From positions 1 through 56,635 of the forward strand of contig JACPVG010000025.1 of assembly GCA_016191875.1 (NCBI GenBank): a stretch of 56,635 nucleotides of DNA, written 5' to 3'. Source of the DNA: Chloroflexota bacterium. Its GTDB lineage: Bacteria; Chloroflexota; Anaerolineae; Anaerolineales; UBA11579. The notes beneath the pieces were generated by a model that searched no databases, was not told where the DNA came from, and saw only the letters and a program-made list of their open reading frames with translations. How positions within the stretch are numbered: position 1 is the first letter of the stretch; the number at the start of each line of letters is the position of its first letter. Both the position numbers and the translations under genes were made by a program. Shown here piece by piece: positions 43,603-52,333 of the stretch.

Positions 43603-44628
43603 ATGTTTCCCCAAGAACCCGTCCATTCCCGCTGCCTGATCGTGGGCGAAGTGGCCCAATCGCACGATGGCAGCCTGGGTCTGGCGCATGCGTTCATCGA
43701 TGCCATCGCCAACGCCGGCGCAGACGCGGTCAAGTTCCAGACGCACATCGCCGCCGCCGAAAGCACGCCCGGCGAGCCCTGGCGGGTGCAGTTCAGCCGC
43801 CAGGACGACAGCCGCTACGACTACTGGCGGCGCATGGAATTCAGTGAAGAGCAGTGGCGCGGTCTCAAGCAGCACGCCGCCGATGCCGGGCTGAAATTCC
43901 TGTCCTCGCCGTTCTCGGTCGAGGCGGTCGAAATGCTTGGGCGGGTCGGCGTGTATGCCTGGAAGATCGCCTCCGGCGAGGTGGGCAACCTGCCGATGCT
44001 GGAGCGCATCGCCGCCGGCGGCCAGCCGATCTTCGTCTCCTCGGGCATGAGCCCGCTGGAAGAACTGGACCAGGCCGTGCATTATTTCCAGGAACGCCGC
44101 AACCCGGTCACGGTGCTGCAATGCACCTCCTCGTACCCTTCCCCGCCGGACCGCATCGGCCTGAACATGATTCCCTTCTTCCGCCAGCGCTACGGCTGCG
44201 ACGTGGGCCTTTCCGACCATTCCGGCACCATCTACCCTGGCCTGGCGGCGGCCGTGGTGGGCATCGACGTGCTGGAAGTGCATGTGGCGCTCGACCGGCG
44301 GATGTTCGGGCCGGACGTGAAGGCCAGCGTGACCACCGCTGAGTTCAAACAACTGGTGGACGGTATCCGTTTCATGGAGCAGATGCGCGCCAACCCGGTG
44401 GATAAGGACGCCCTGGCGCTTGAGCTGGAACCCCTGCGCCAGCTGTTCACCAAGAGCGTGGTGGCGCGCGCCGCGCTGAAAGCCGGAACGGTGCTGACCA
44501 CTGAACACCTGGCCCTCAAGAAGCCCGGCACTGGCATCCCCGCCGACCGCCTGGGCGAGGTGCTGGGCCGTACTCTGCGGGTGGACCTGCCCGCCGACGC
44601 GTTGCTGCGTGAAGAAGACCTGGAATAA
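43603..44628 (+). CDS. neuB: N-acetylneuraminate (nonulosonate) synthase
   Basis: A 341-residue enzyme that condenses a 6-carbon amino sugar with phosphoenolpyruvate to give a nine-carbon sialic-acid-type sugar. The NeuB TIM barrel (1-270) has V-K-F-Q-T-H, F-L-S-S-P-F-S, K-I-A-S-G-E, C-T-S-S-Y-P and G-L-S-D-H-S. A C-terminal SAF (antifreeze-like) domain follows from about 285, starting S-V-V-A-R. Normal length. The neighbour neuC would supply ManNAc, so N-acetylneuraminate or a close relative is likely. No CMP-sugar synthetase (neuA) is in the window. Confidence 0.92.
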   Translation: MFPQEPVHSRCLIVGEVAQSHDGSLGLAHAFIDAIANAGADAVKFQTHIAAAESTPGEPWRVQFSRQDDSRYDYWRRMEFSEEQWRGLKQHAADAGLKFLSSPFSVEAVEMLGRVGVYAWKIASGEVGNLPMLERIAAGGQPIFVSSGMSPLEELDQAVHYFQERRNPVTVLQCTSSYPSPPDRIGLNMIPFFRQRYGCDVGLSDHSGTIYPGLAAAVVGIDVLEVHVALDRRMFGPDVKASVTTAEFKQLVDGIRFMEQMRANPVDKDALALELEPLRQLFTKSVVARAALKAGTVLTTEHLALKKPGTGIPADRLGEVLGRTLRVDLPADALLREEDLE

Positions 44629-44654
44629 CGCCGCGCGCCGAAAGAGAATCGTGC

Positions 44655-45809
44655 ATGAAGAGAAAAGTCTGCGTCGTCGTCACCGCCCGTCCGTCCTATT
44701 CGCGCATCAAGACCGCGCTGGACGCCATCAAGGCCCACCCGGACCTGGAGTTGCAGCTGGTGGTGGCGGCCTCGGCGTTGCTGGACCGTTACGGCTCAGC
44801 GGTGCGCTACATCGAGAAGGATGGCTTCGAGATCGACGCCCGCGTCTACATGGTGATGGAAGGCGAGAACCTGGCTTCGATGGCGAAGAGCACCGGCCTG
44901 GGCCTGCTGGAACTGGCGACCGTGTTCGACAACCTCCAGCCCGACGTGGTGGTGACCGTGGCCGACCGCTACGAGACCATCGCTACAGCCGTGGCGGCCG
45001 CCTACATGAACCTGCCGGTGGCGCACGTGCAGGGCGGCGAGGTGACCGGCTCGATCGATGAGAAGGTGCGCCACGCCGTCACCAAACTGGCCGACCTGCA
45101 CATGGTGGCGACCGAGATGGCGCGCGAGCGCGTCATCAAGATGGGCGAGGACCCGGCCAGCGTGTTCATGACCGGCTGCCCATCGGTGGACCTGGCGGCG
45201 CAGATCCTCGCAAGCCCGGGGCTGGATTTCAACCCCTACCAGAAATACGGCGGGGTGGGCCGGGAGGTGGATTATGAGAAGGGCTACCTGGTGGTGATGC
45301 AGCACCCGGTCACCACGGAGTACAAGGTGGCCCGCAAGCACGTCACCGAGACCCTGCATGCCGTGCGGGAGACCGGCCTGCCAACCCTGTGGTTCTGGCC
45401 CAACGTGGATGCAGGTTCGGACGGCACCTCAGAAGGCATCCGCTCCTTCCGCGAGATCGTCGCGCCGGAGAACATCCACTTCTTCAAGAACATGGAACCG
45501 GCCGATTTCCTGCGCCTGCTCTACAACAGCCGGGCCATCGTCGGCAACTCCAGCGTGGGCATCCGCGAATGCGCCTACCTGGGCGTGCCGGCGGTCAACA
45601 TCGGCGTGCGCCAGGCCGGGCGCGAGCGCGGCCGCAACGTTATTGATGTGGGCTACGACCGGGCCGAGATTCGCGTCGCCATCGAAACCCAACTCGCCAA
45701 CGGCCGCCCGCCGCAGGATACACTGTATGGCGACGGCCAGGCCGGGCAGCGCATCGCCGATATCCTGGCGACCGCTGAACTCAAGATCGAGAAGCGGCTG
45801 ACGTACTGA
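44655..45809 (+). CDS. neuC: UDP-N-acetylglucosamine 2-epimerase, hydrolysing type
   Basis: A 384-residue enzyme of the NeuC/WecB GT-B fold, predicted to turn UDP-GlcNAc (or a diamino relative) into UDP and a free mannosamine. V-T-A-R-P-S-Y-S-R-I at the start, V-T-V-A-D-R-Y-E-T-I-A, H-V-Q-G-G-E-V-T-G-S and G-N-S-S-V-G-I-R-E are family motifs; G-G-E and D-R-Y-E favour the hydrolysing NeuC branch over WecB. It starts 26 bases after neuB, so the two form an operon for a nonulosonic acid. The next gene begins with GTG four bases after its stop. Confidence 0.9.
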   Translation: MKRKVCVVVTARPSYSRIKTALDAIKAHPDLELQLVVAASALLDRYGSAVRYIEKDGFEIDARVYMVMEGENLASMAKSTGLGLLELATVFDNLQPDVVVTVADRYETIATAVAAAYMNLPVAHVQGGEVTGSIDEKVRHAVTKLADLHMVATEMARERVIKMGEDPASVFMTGCPSVDLAAQILASPGLDFNPYQKYGGVGREVDYEKGYLVVMQHPVTTEYKVARKHVTETLHAVRETGLPTLWFWPNVDAGSDGTSEGIRSFREIVAPENIHFFKNMEPADFLRLLYNSRAIVGNSSVGIRECAYLGVPAVNIGVRQAGRERGRNVIDVGYDRAEIRVAIETQLANGRPPQDTLYGDGQAGQRIADILATAELKIEKRLTY

Positions 45810-45813
45810 CCCC

Positions 45814-46737
45814 GTGGCCCACCCCCCCATCCTCGTCACCGGCTCGCACCGCTCCGGCACCACCTGGGTCGGCAAGATGCTGGCCGCCGCCGGCGCGCAC
45901 GCTTATGTGAGCGAGCCGCTCAACCGCTGGCACCGGCCGGGCGTGATGGCCGCATCGGTGAATCACTGGTATGCCTATATCTGCGAAGAAAACGAAGCCG
46001 CGTTCCTGCCCGCCTTCCGCCAGACGCTGGCCCTGCGCTATGGATTGGGGCGCGAACTGCGCTCGCTCCGTTCGCCGAAGGATGTGGGGCGGATGCTGCG
46101 CGACGTTTCTATATTCGGGCGCGGGCGGCTCACAGGTCAGGCCGCCCTGCTCAAAGACCCGTTCGCGGCCTTCTCGGCCCCCTGGTTCGCCGGGCGGCTG
46201 GGCTGCCGGGCCGTGCTGGTCGTGCGCCATCCAGCGGCGTTCGCCAGCAGCCTCAAACGCCTGGAATGGTCCTTCAACTTCAACGACCTGCTCGAACAGC
46301 CCTTGCTGATGCGCGACTGGCTGGAACCCCATCGAACGCAAATGCTGGCGGCGAAGGATTCCCGCGACAACCTGCTGCGCGCCTGCCTGCTGTGGCGCAT
46401 GATCTACGACGCATTTCAGCAGATGCGCCAGCGGCATCCCGGGCTTGTCATCGTCCGGCATGAAGACCTCTCGCGCGGCCCGTTGGAGGCTTTCCGGACC
46501 CTGTACGCCGCCTTGGAGCTGGCGTTCACGCCGCGCGTCGAACGCCGGGTCTTGCGTTCCAGCCGGGTGGAGAACCCCGGCGAAGTCTCGCGCCGGAACA
46601 TTTACAATGTGAACCTTGACAGCCGCGCCAACCTGAAGAATTGGCAGCAGCGCCTGACGGACGACGAGATCGCCCGGGTGCGGACCCTGACCGCCGATGT
46701 GGCGGGGCATTTCTACACAGACGCCGATTGGGAATGA
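45814..46737 (+). CDS. Sulfotransferase-domain protein
   Basis: A 307-residue enzyme with a PAPS-binding fold. The 5'-phosphosulfate loop is G-S-H-R-S-G-T-T-W at 10-18, and the 3'-phosphate motif is A-V-L-V-V-R-H-P-A-A-F-A-S-S (near 130). It probably transfers sulfate to a sugar or lipid head. GTG start at 45814, four bases after neuC. Position in the cluster suggests that the glycan is sulfated. No PAPS synthesis genes are in the window. Confidence 0.82.
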   Translation: MAHPPILVTGSHRSGTTWVGKMLAAAGAHAYVSEPLNRWHRPGVMAASVNHWYAYICEENEAAFLPAFRQTLALRYGLGRELRSLRSPKDVGRMLRDVSIFGRGRLTGQAALLKDPFAAFSAPWFAGRLGCRAVLVVRHPAAFASSLKRLEWSFNFNDLLEQPLLMRDWLEPHRTQMLAAKDSRDNLLRACLLWRMIYDAFQQMRQRHPGLVIVRHEDLSRGPLEAFRTLYAALELAFTPRVERRVLRSSRVENPGEVSRRNIYNVNLDSRANLKNWQQRLTDDEIARVRTLTADVAGHFYTDADWE

Positions 46738-46740
46738 GGC

Positions 46741-46800
46741 AGTAGACAGGTATCCCGTAGACAAGTATCAGGCAGGCAAGGCCGTTGACTACGAGACTAC
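46741..46800. repeat. Short GTAGAC / GACTACGAGAC repeats
   Basis: Degenerate units (GTAGACAGGTATCCCGTAGACAAG, then GACTACGAGACTACGAGAC) fill the gap between the sulfotransferase and GT2 genes. The first unit matches the tract at 7731-7868. Confidence 0.5.
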
Positions 46801-46848
46801 GAGACCACAAGACCCCAAGACTTCAGCACTCCAGCACATGACTTCGCC

Positions 46849-47637
46849 ATGACCTCCCCCCTCGTATCCATCGTCACGCCATCCTATAACCAGGCGCGCT
46901 TCCTGGAGGCCACGATTCAATCGGTCCTGGGGCAGAGTTATCCGAACATCGAGTACATCGTCATCGATGGCGGCTCGACCGACGGCAGCCCGGATGTCAT
47001 CCGCCGCTACGCCGACCGCCTGGCCTATTGGGTGAGCGAACCGGACGGCGGCCAGACCGATGCCATCAACAAAGGCTTCGCCCGCGCCACCGGCGAGATC
47101 CTCGCCTGGCTGAACTCCGACGACACGTACCGGCCGGAGACCGTGGCCGAGGCCGCCGCCTTCCTGCAGACCCATCCGGAGGTCGGGCTGGTATACGGCG
47201 ATGCCGATTTCATCGACGAGCACGGCCAGGTCATCGGGCGCTTCCCGGCCGCCCGGACCGACCTGGCCCGATTGCGGCGCGGCTACGTCCACATCCCGCA
47301 GCAGGCCGCCTTTTGGCGGGCGGCGTTGTGGCGGCAGGTCGGCCCGCTGGACACCTCGTTCACCTTTGCCATGGATTACGATCTGTGGGTGCGGTTGGCG
47401 CGCATCAGCCAAATACGGTATCATCCCCGGGTCTGGGCCAGCTTCCGGCTGCACGGCGGCAGCAAGACCATCGCCGATGACAACGCCTGGCCGGAAATGC
47501 TGAGAGTGCACTACCGCGACGGCGGCGGGCGGCTGGCCCCCATCGTGTTCAAATACCATCTGCGCCGGCTGCTGGCGCCCCTGGTCACTGCCCGGCGGCG
47601 CTGGCGAGTGGGGCGGGCAGCCAGACACCACCAATGA
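46849..47637 (+). CDS. Family 2 glycosyltransferase
   Basis: A 262-residue GT-A enzyme. V-T-P-S-Y-N-Q-A at the N-terminus, D-G-G-S-T-D-G-S, and the metal-binding L-N-S-D-D near residue 86 are typical of GT2; a later D-Y-D-L-W-V-R-L holds the catalytic region. No membrane segment. It would add one sugar of the surface glycan. No clear ribosome-binding site. Its ATGA overlaps the next gene. Confidence 0.88.
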   Translation: MTSPLVSIVTPSYNQARFLEATIQSVLGQSYPNIEYIVIDGGSTDGSPDVIRRYADRLAYWVSEPDGGQTDAINKGFARATGEILAWLNSDDTYRPETVAEAAAFLQTHPEVGLVYGDADFIDEHGQVIGRFPAARTDLARLRRGYVHIPQQAAFWRAALWRQVGPLDTSFTFAMDYDLWVRLARISQIRYHPRVWASFRLHGGSKTIADDNAWPEMLRVHYRDGGGRLAPIVFKYHLRRLLAPLVTARRRWRVGRAARHHQ

Positions 47638-48389
47638 GACGATTCCTGAACCTCCTGCTCACCGAAGACGACCCCGACCCGCTGGGGCGGCTGCTGGGCG
47701 CCTGGCGCTTGTGGCTGGCGGGCGCGCTGGTGGGCGCGCTGGCAGGCTGGGGGATCTATGCCTTCTTCCCGCCGCCCCAACGCGCCCAGGCCAGCGTCAT
47801 TGTCGATTTCAACATCGAAGAGGCCTGGGTGTATTTCCCGGAACGGCGGCTCTTCCACTTCCTCGAGCGCGAATCGCGCAAACTGGAAGCCGTGGCCTGG
47901 TCGGACGCCGCGCTGGCGCGGGTGGTTGATGCCGTGCCGGACGCCAGCCTGGCTGAACTGCGCGACGGCCGCACGCTGATGCTTAGCCACCCCCAGGAGG
48001 GCGAGTGGCATTTCTGGGCCCAGGACGACGACCCGCTCCGGGCCGAGGCGCTGGCGGCTGCCTGGACCGAAGCCTTCGTGCTGGAGGCCCGCGCCCGGGT
48101 GGGCTGGGACCCACGCGTGGAGCAACTGCGTGCCGTGGTCAACACCGCCTACCTGAACGACGAAGAACTGGATGCCGAGACGCTGGAGCGGCTGGGCGCG
48201 GAACTGGGCGCGGCCATCGAGGCCTCCCAGGGGCTTTCGCCCTATCTGAATCTCGAAGTCAGCCAGGCGGCCGACCTGCCGGTGAAACCCGCCGCCGGGC
48301 AGGGGGGCTACCTGCTGGCCGGCTCGTTCGGCGGCGCGGTGCTGCTGGCTCTGCTGGCCTTGTTTCTGGCCGGAGAGCGGCGTGACTGA
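47634..48389 (+). CDS. Wzz-like chain-length or polymer-export membrane protein
   Basis: A 251-residue protein with one membrane helix at 28-46 (followed by a Pro-rich F-F-P-P-P-Q-R) and one at about 226-246. The region between is extracytoplasmic and helical. This two-helix topology is that of Wzz/polysaccharide co-polymerases, although overall similarity is not strong. The start overlaps the stop of the GT2 gene (ATGA). The stop overlaps the next GTG start. Confidence 0.6.
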   Translation: MRRFLNLLLTEDDPDPLGRLLGAWRLWLAGALVGALAGWGIYAFFPPPQRAQASVIVDFNIEEAWVYFPERRLFHFLERESRKLEAVAWSDAALARVVDAVPDASLAELRDGRTLMLSHPQEGEWHFWAQDDDPLRAEALAAAWTEAFVLEARARVGWDPRVEQLRAVVNTAYLNDEELDAETLERLGAELGAAIEASQGLSPYLNLEVSQAADLPVKPAAGQGGYLLAGSFGGAVLLALLALFLAGERRD

Positions 48390-49833
48390 TCGCCTGAGCC
48401 GCCTGGCCGGCCTGCTCTGGGGGCTGACGCTGCTGGCGCTGCCGGTCACATCCTTCCGCTATTTTCCTGACGTGCTGGGACACACCACGCTCCAGCCGCT
48501 TTCGCTCTACCCGCTGGCGCTGTTGCTGCCCTTGCTGCTCTGGCTGGCCTGGCGGGAACGCCGCCTGCACCTGCCGCGCCCGGCCGTGCCGCTGCTGGCC
48601 TTCCTATTGTTCGCGCTGGCTAGCACGCTCATCGCTCTGAACTACGCCCCGCTGCCCTTGCGCGGGGCTGCGGCGCCGGAGCGGGCCCTGCGCGCCTGGC
48701 TCTCGCTGGGGCTGGGGCTGACCTTCTTCGCCGGGGCGTTGCTCGCGGCCCGGATGCAGCCCGACCTGCGCCCCTCGCTGCGCTGGCTGTATGCCGGGCT
48801 GGCCGCCAGCATCCTCTGGGGTCTGGTGCAGGCCGCCGCCATCCACACCCCGTTCGTCCCGCACGATTGGGTGGACGCGGTCCAACTCACGTTCTCGGAG
48901 CGCCGCCTGCTGGACCGGCGCATTTCGGGCTTCGCCTACGAGCCTTCCTGGCTGGCCGACCAGGTGGTGCTGCTGTACCTGCCGTGGCTGGCGGCTGCCA
49001 TCCTGCGCCGCCTGCCGGCCACGCGCGGACGCTGGCTGGAGCCGGCGTTGCTGCTGGGCGGGCTGGCGCTGCTGCTGCTCAGTTACTCGCGTAGCGGCCT
49101 GCTCAACGCCGCCCTGGCCGTCAGCGGCGGGCTGGTGCTGACCGGCGGGTCGGTCCTGCGGCGCGCCGGTCATTGGTTCATCGAGCCCTTCCGGAGCACC
49201 GGCGGCGGGCGCGGCCTGCGCGTCGGTCTGGCGCTGGCGGCCGGGCTGGGGCTGGCGGCGGCGCTGTTGTGGCTTGGGCAGAACCGCTATATCACCCGCC
49301 TGGTGCAGTTCAACCCCGGCCAGTCGCTCAACCAGTACTTCATCAACATCAGCGCCGGGCCGCGGCTGGGCGCGGCCATCGCGGCGTACGAAACCTACAA
49401 CCTGCATCCGCTCACCGGCGTGGGGCTGGGCGTGAGCGGCCTGTACATGCTCGATCACTACCCGGATTGGGTGATGACCAACGTCCAGGAAGTCGCCCGT
49501 CTGGTCAGCCCGGATTCGAACCTGATTCCCAACCCCAAGAACCTGTATGTCCGCCTGCTGGCCGAAGCCGGCCTGCCGGGCTTCTGGTTGTGGCTGGCGT
49601 TCATGCTGGCCGCCCTGGGCCAGGCGCGCGCCCTGCTGCGCAGCCCCGCCGCCGCGGCGCGCTTCGTGGGCACGGCCGGGTTGTTCTTCTGGCTGGCGCT
49701 CATGCTGCGCAACGCCACCCAGGATTCGTTCACCTTCCCCATCATGTGGGTCAACCTGGGTCTGCTGTTCGGGCAGGCCAGTCATCTGCAAACCACCGAG
49801 GGCAAGAGAGGGCAACGACATGAACGAGAATAG
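48382..49833 (+). CDS. O-antigen ligase/polymerase-like membrane protein
   Basis: A 483-residue polytopic protein with about ten to twelve membrane helices. It has a large extracytoplasmic loop and a Wzy_C-type motif (L-S-Y-S-R-S-G-L-L-N-A, then H-P-L-T-G-V-G-L-G). Such proteins polymerise or ligate surface polysaccharides. GTG start at 48382 overlapping the previous gene. The metallopeptidase gene overlaps its end by 14 bases, so all are translated as one cluster. Confidence 0.8.
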   Translation: MTDRLSRLAGLLWGLTLLALPVTSFRYFPDVLGHTTLQPLSLYPLALLLPLLLWLAWRERRLHLPRPAVPLLAFLLFALASTLIALNYAPLPLRGAAAPERALRAWLSLGLGLTFFAGALLAARMQPDLRPSLRWLYAGLAASILWGLVQAAAIHTPFVPHDWVDAVQLTFSERRLLDRRISGFAYEPSWLADQVVLLYLPWLAAAILRRLPATRGRWLEPALLLGGLALLLLSYSRSGLLNAALAVSGGLVLTGGSVLRRAGHWFIEPFRSTGGGRGLRVGLALAAGLGLAAALLWLGQNRYITRLVQFNPGQSLNQYFINISAGPRLGAAIAAYETYNLHPLTGVGLGVSGLYMLDHYPDWVMTNVQEVARLVSPDSNLIPNPKNLYVRLLAEAGLPGFWLWLAFMLAALGQARALLRSPAAAARFVGTAGLFFWLALMLRNATQDSFTFPIMWVNLGLLFGQASHLQTTEGKRGQRHERE

Positions 49834-51856
49834 AGGCGTGTGGATCGGGATTGGCATCGGCGGCCTGCTGCTGGTGTGTCTGTGCTGTTTCCTGGTGGCA
49901 GGCGCCGGGGCCTTCGCCGGCTGGCTGAACGCCGTCGAAGGCGAGTACACGTTCGAGGGCGATTTTGACTTTGGCACGGCCACGCCGCCCCCGGTCATCA
50001 TCCGTCCGACCGAGACGGACGGCACGAGCGGCTTCCCGCAGGAGGCGCTGGAGAACCTGGCGCGCCTCATGGCGGTCGAAGTGCCGATCAATGACCCTGT
50101 GAACCTGGCCGAACGCCTGCTGGGAGTGACCGACATCCCCGCCACCTTCCCCGACCCCAATGCGCCTTACTCGGTAGGAGCGCAGAAGCAGTTCTGGGTG
50201 ACCAATACGGACAGCAATCAGGCGTTCCAGGTGACTGCCTCACTGCGCTACGCCACCGACCACGCCTATTTCTGGATCGAGAACGGCGTGCGCTATGACG
50301 CCGATGAGCTGCGCTCGCTGGCCGAAGTCTTCGAGAACGATATCTACCCGACCACGCGCGAGTTCTTCGGCAGCGAATGGTCGCCGGGCATCGACGAAGA
50401 CCCGCACATCTACATCCTCTACACCGGCGGGGTGGGCTTCAGTACGGCCGGCTATTTCTCTTCGGTGGATTCGGTGCACCCGCTGGCCTCGGAATACTCC
50501 AACGCCCACGAGATGTTCGTGTTCAACGCCGACAACACCCCGCTGGACGACACGTATACCGCTGGCGTGCTGGCGCACGAGTTCCAGCACATGATTCACT
50601 GGTACCTGGATCGTAACGAGACGTCGTGGATTAACGAGGGCTTTTCGGAACTCTCCGTCCTGCTGAACGGCTTCGACCCGGGCGGCTTCGACCGCGTCTT
50701 CATCCGCCGTCCCGACCAGAGCCTGAACGACTGGCCGAACGACGGCGATACCGGTTCCTACTACGGCAGTTCATTCCTGTTCGTCACCTACTACCTGGGG
50801 CGCTTCGGCGAAGAAGCCACCCAATTGCTGGCTTCCGACTCGGAGAACGGGTTGGAGAGCGTGGACGGGGTGCTGGAAACCATCGGCGCCACCGACCCGC
50901 TGACCGGCGCGCCCATCCGCGCCGATGATCTCGTCCTGGATTGGGTCATCACCAACTACGTCCAGGATCGGAGCGTGGGCGATGGCCGCTACACCTACCC
51001 GCTCTACGACGGCGCGCCGCGCGCCAGCGACACCGAGACGATCAGCGATTGCACGCCCGGCAATCCGCAGGTGCGCACCGTGAACCAGTACGGCACGGAC
51101 TACATCCGCATCACCTGCCCCGGCCAGCACACCCTGCGTTTCGAGGGTTCGCTGGTCACCTCCCTGCTGCCGGTGCAGGCGCACGCCGGCGATTACTTCT
51201 TCTGGTCCAACAAGGGCGATGAATCGGATATGACCCTGACGCGGGCCTTCGACTTCAGCGGCGTGAGCGGCCCGATCACGTTCTCTTATTGGACGTGGTA
51301 CGACATCGAGGCCGACTACGACTATGTCTACCTGCTGGCCTCGGCCGACGGCGGCCAGACCTGGGAATTCATCCTCACACCCTCTGGCACGGCCGAGGAC
51401 CCCTCCGGCAATTCCTATGGCTGGGGCTACAACGACCTCTCCGGAAACGGCCCGAGCTGGATCGAAGAGAGCGTGGACCTGAGCGCCTATGCCGGGCAGG
51501 AAGTTCTGCTGCGCTTCGAATACGTAACGGATGCGGCCGTGAACGGCGAAGGGCTGATGCTGGACGACCTGAGCATCCCGGCCATTGGCTACTCGGAAGG
51601 TTTTGAGAGCGATGAAGGCGGCTGGGAGGCGGCCGGCTGGGTGCGCGCCACGAACCTCCTGCCGCAGTATTTCCGGCTGGCGCTGGTGGTCGATGGCCGC
51701 CCGGCGCAAGTGGTGTATCTGACCCTGAACGAGGACAATACGCTCGAACTCCCGCTCGACCTGACCGGCGATGTGGACGAAGTGACCCTGGTGGTGCTGG
51801 GCGCCACGCGCTTCACCCGCCAGAACGCCTCCTATCAGGTGGAATTCCTGCCGTAG
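49820..51856 (+). CDS. Membrane-anchored zinc metallopeptidase (M6/M30-like)
   Basis: A 678-residue extracellular protease. A membrane anchor (about 8-33) starts the protein. The catalytic motif is H-E-F-Q-H at 253-257 followed by M-I-H-W and, after 15 residues, N-E-G-F-S-E. C-terminal regions (about 435-560, 560-678) are immune-inhibitor-A-like beta-sandwich modules with Asp-rich, probably calcium-binding, strands. It overlaps the ligase gene. Linkage to the glycan cluster suggests surface remodelling; a role in processing its own glycoproteins is only a guess. Confidence 0.85.
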   Translation: MNENRGVWIGIGIGGLLLVCLCCFLVAGAGAFAGWLNAVEGEYTFEGDFDFGTATPPPVIIRPTETDGTSGFPQEALENLARLMAVEVPINDPVNLAERLLGVTDIPATFPDPNAPYSVGAQKQFWVTNTDSNQAFQVTASLRYATDHAYFWIENGVRYDADELRSLAEVFENDIYPTTREFFGSEWSPGIDEDPHIYILYTGGVGFSTAGYFSSVDSVHPLASEYSNAHEMFVFNADNTPLDDTYTAGVLAHEFQHMIHWYLDRNETSWINEGFSELSVLLNGFDPGGFDRVFIRRPDQSLNDWPNDGDTGSYYGSSFLFVTYYLGRFGEEATQLLASDSENGLESVDGVLETIGATDPLTGAPIRADDLVLDWVITNYVQDRSVGDGRYTYPLYDGAPRASDTETISDCTPGNPQVRTVNQYGTDYIRITCPGQHTLRFEGSLVTSLLPVQAHAGDYFFWSNKGDESDMTLTRAFDFSGVSGPITFSYWTWYDIEADYDYVYLLASADGGQTWEFILTPSGTAEDPSGNSYGWGYNDLSGNGPSWIEESVDLSAYAGQEVLLRFEYVTDAAVNGEGLMLDDLSIPAIGYSEGFESDEGGWEAAGWVRATNLLPQYFRLALVVDGRPAQVVYLTLNEDNTLELPLDLTGDVDEVTLVVLGATRFTRQNASYQVEFLP

Positions 51857-51912
51857 AGCCGGCCCTGCCAGGATAAGAGCCTCCCGCGTGCGGCTGGTTT
51901 GGAAAGCCCCCC

Positions 51913-51950
51913 AAAAAGACCTCCGGTTTCATCGGGAAATCGGAGGTCTT
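51913..51950. terminator. Bidirectional terminator
   Basis: AAGACCTCCG (51916-51925) pairs with CGGAGGTCTT (51941-51950). A run AAAAA upstream gives T residues on the minus strand, so it ends the YtxH-like gene. It also ends the peptidase gene on the plus strand. Confidence 0.75.
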
Positions 51951-51974
51951 CGTGTTGCGCTTGTTCTCCCGGTA

Positions 51975-52208
51975 TCAGGCTTCCGGCGCGGCGGTCGGTT
52001 TGGGTTTGCGCATGCCGGCCAGCTGGCGCTCCAGCTCGATGCGGCGGCTGGAAACCGCCTCCCCCAATTCGTTCTGGAAGGTGGCGACGCGCGTGCGAAC
52101 CTCGCCGCGCAGTTCTTCACCGGAATAAGGCGCCCATAGCAGGGCCACCACCGCGCCCACCAGGCCGCCCAGAGCGGCCCCGAAAATGAAACTGAACATC
52201 CTGCGCAT
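51975..52208 (-). CDS. YtxH-like small membrane protein
   Basis: A 77-residue protein with a Gly-rich helix (about 4-25; F-G-A-A-L-G-G-L-V-G-A-V) followed by a charged amphipathic helix (A-P-Y-S-G-E-E-L-R-G-E-V). This is the YtxH/GvpP-like pattern; function unknown. AGGAG stands 12 bases before ATG 52208; a second ATG lies at 52199. Confidence 0.75.
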   Translation of the reverse strand: MRRMFSFIFGAALGGLVGAVVALLWAPYSGEELRGEVRTRVATFQNELGEAVSSRRIELERQLAGMRKPKPTAAPEA

Positions 52209-52239
52209 GCTGTCTGATTCTCCTGTCGTAGGGTCGTGG

Positions 52240-52245
52240 TATCAT
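52240..52245 (+). promoter_or_regulatory. -10-like box before the second sulfotransferase gene
   Basis: TATCAT at 52240-52245 would give a leader of about 80 bases. TATAGA at 52262-52267 is an alternative. No strong -35 box. Confidence 0.25.
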
Positions 52246-52333
52246 GCGGTCTTGCATCCATTATAGAGGAGTTTTCGGGCGTTTCCAAGCGCGGCAGGAC
52301 GCGCGGCGCAGCGGGAGCCCGGCGAACACGAAC

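Noticed and set aside
52244..52333. Upstream start of the second sulfotransferase
   Set aside because: The ATG at 52244 lies in the likely -10 box and the extra residues have no similarity to the family.
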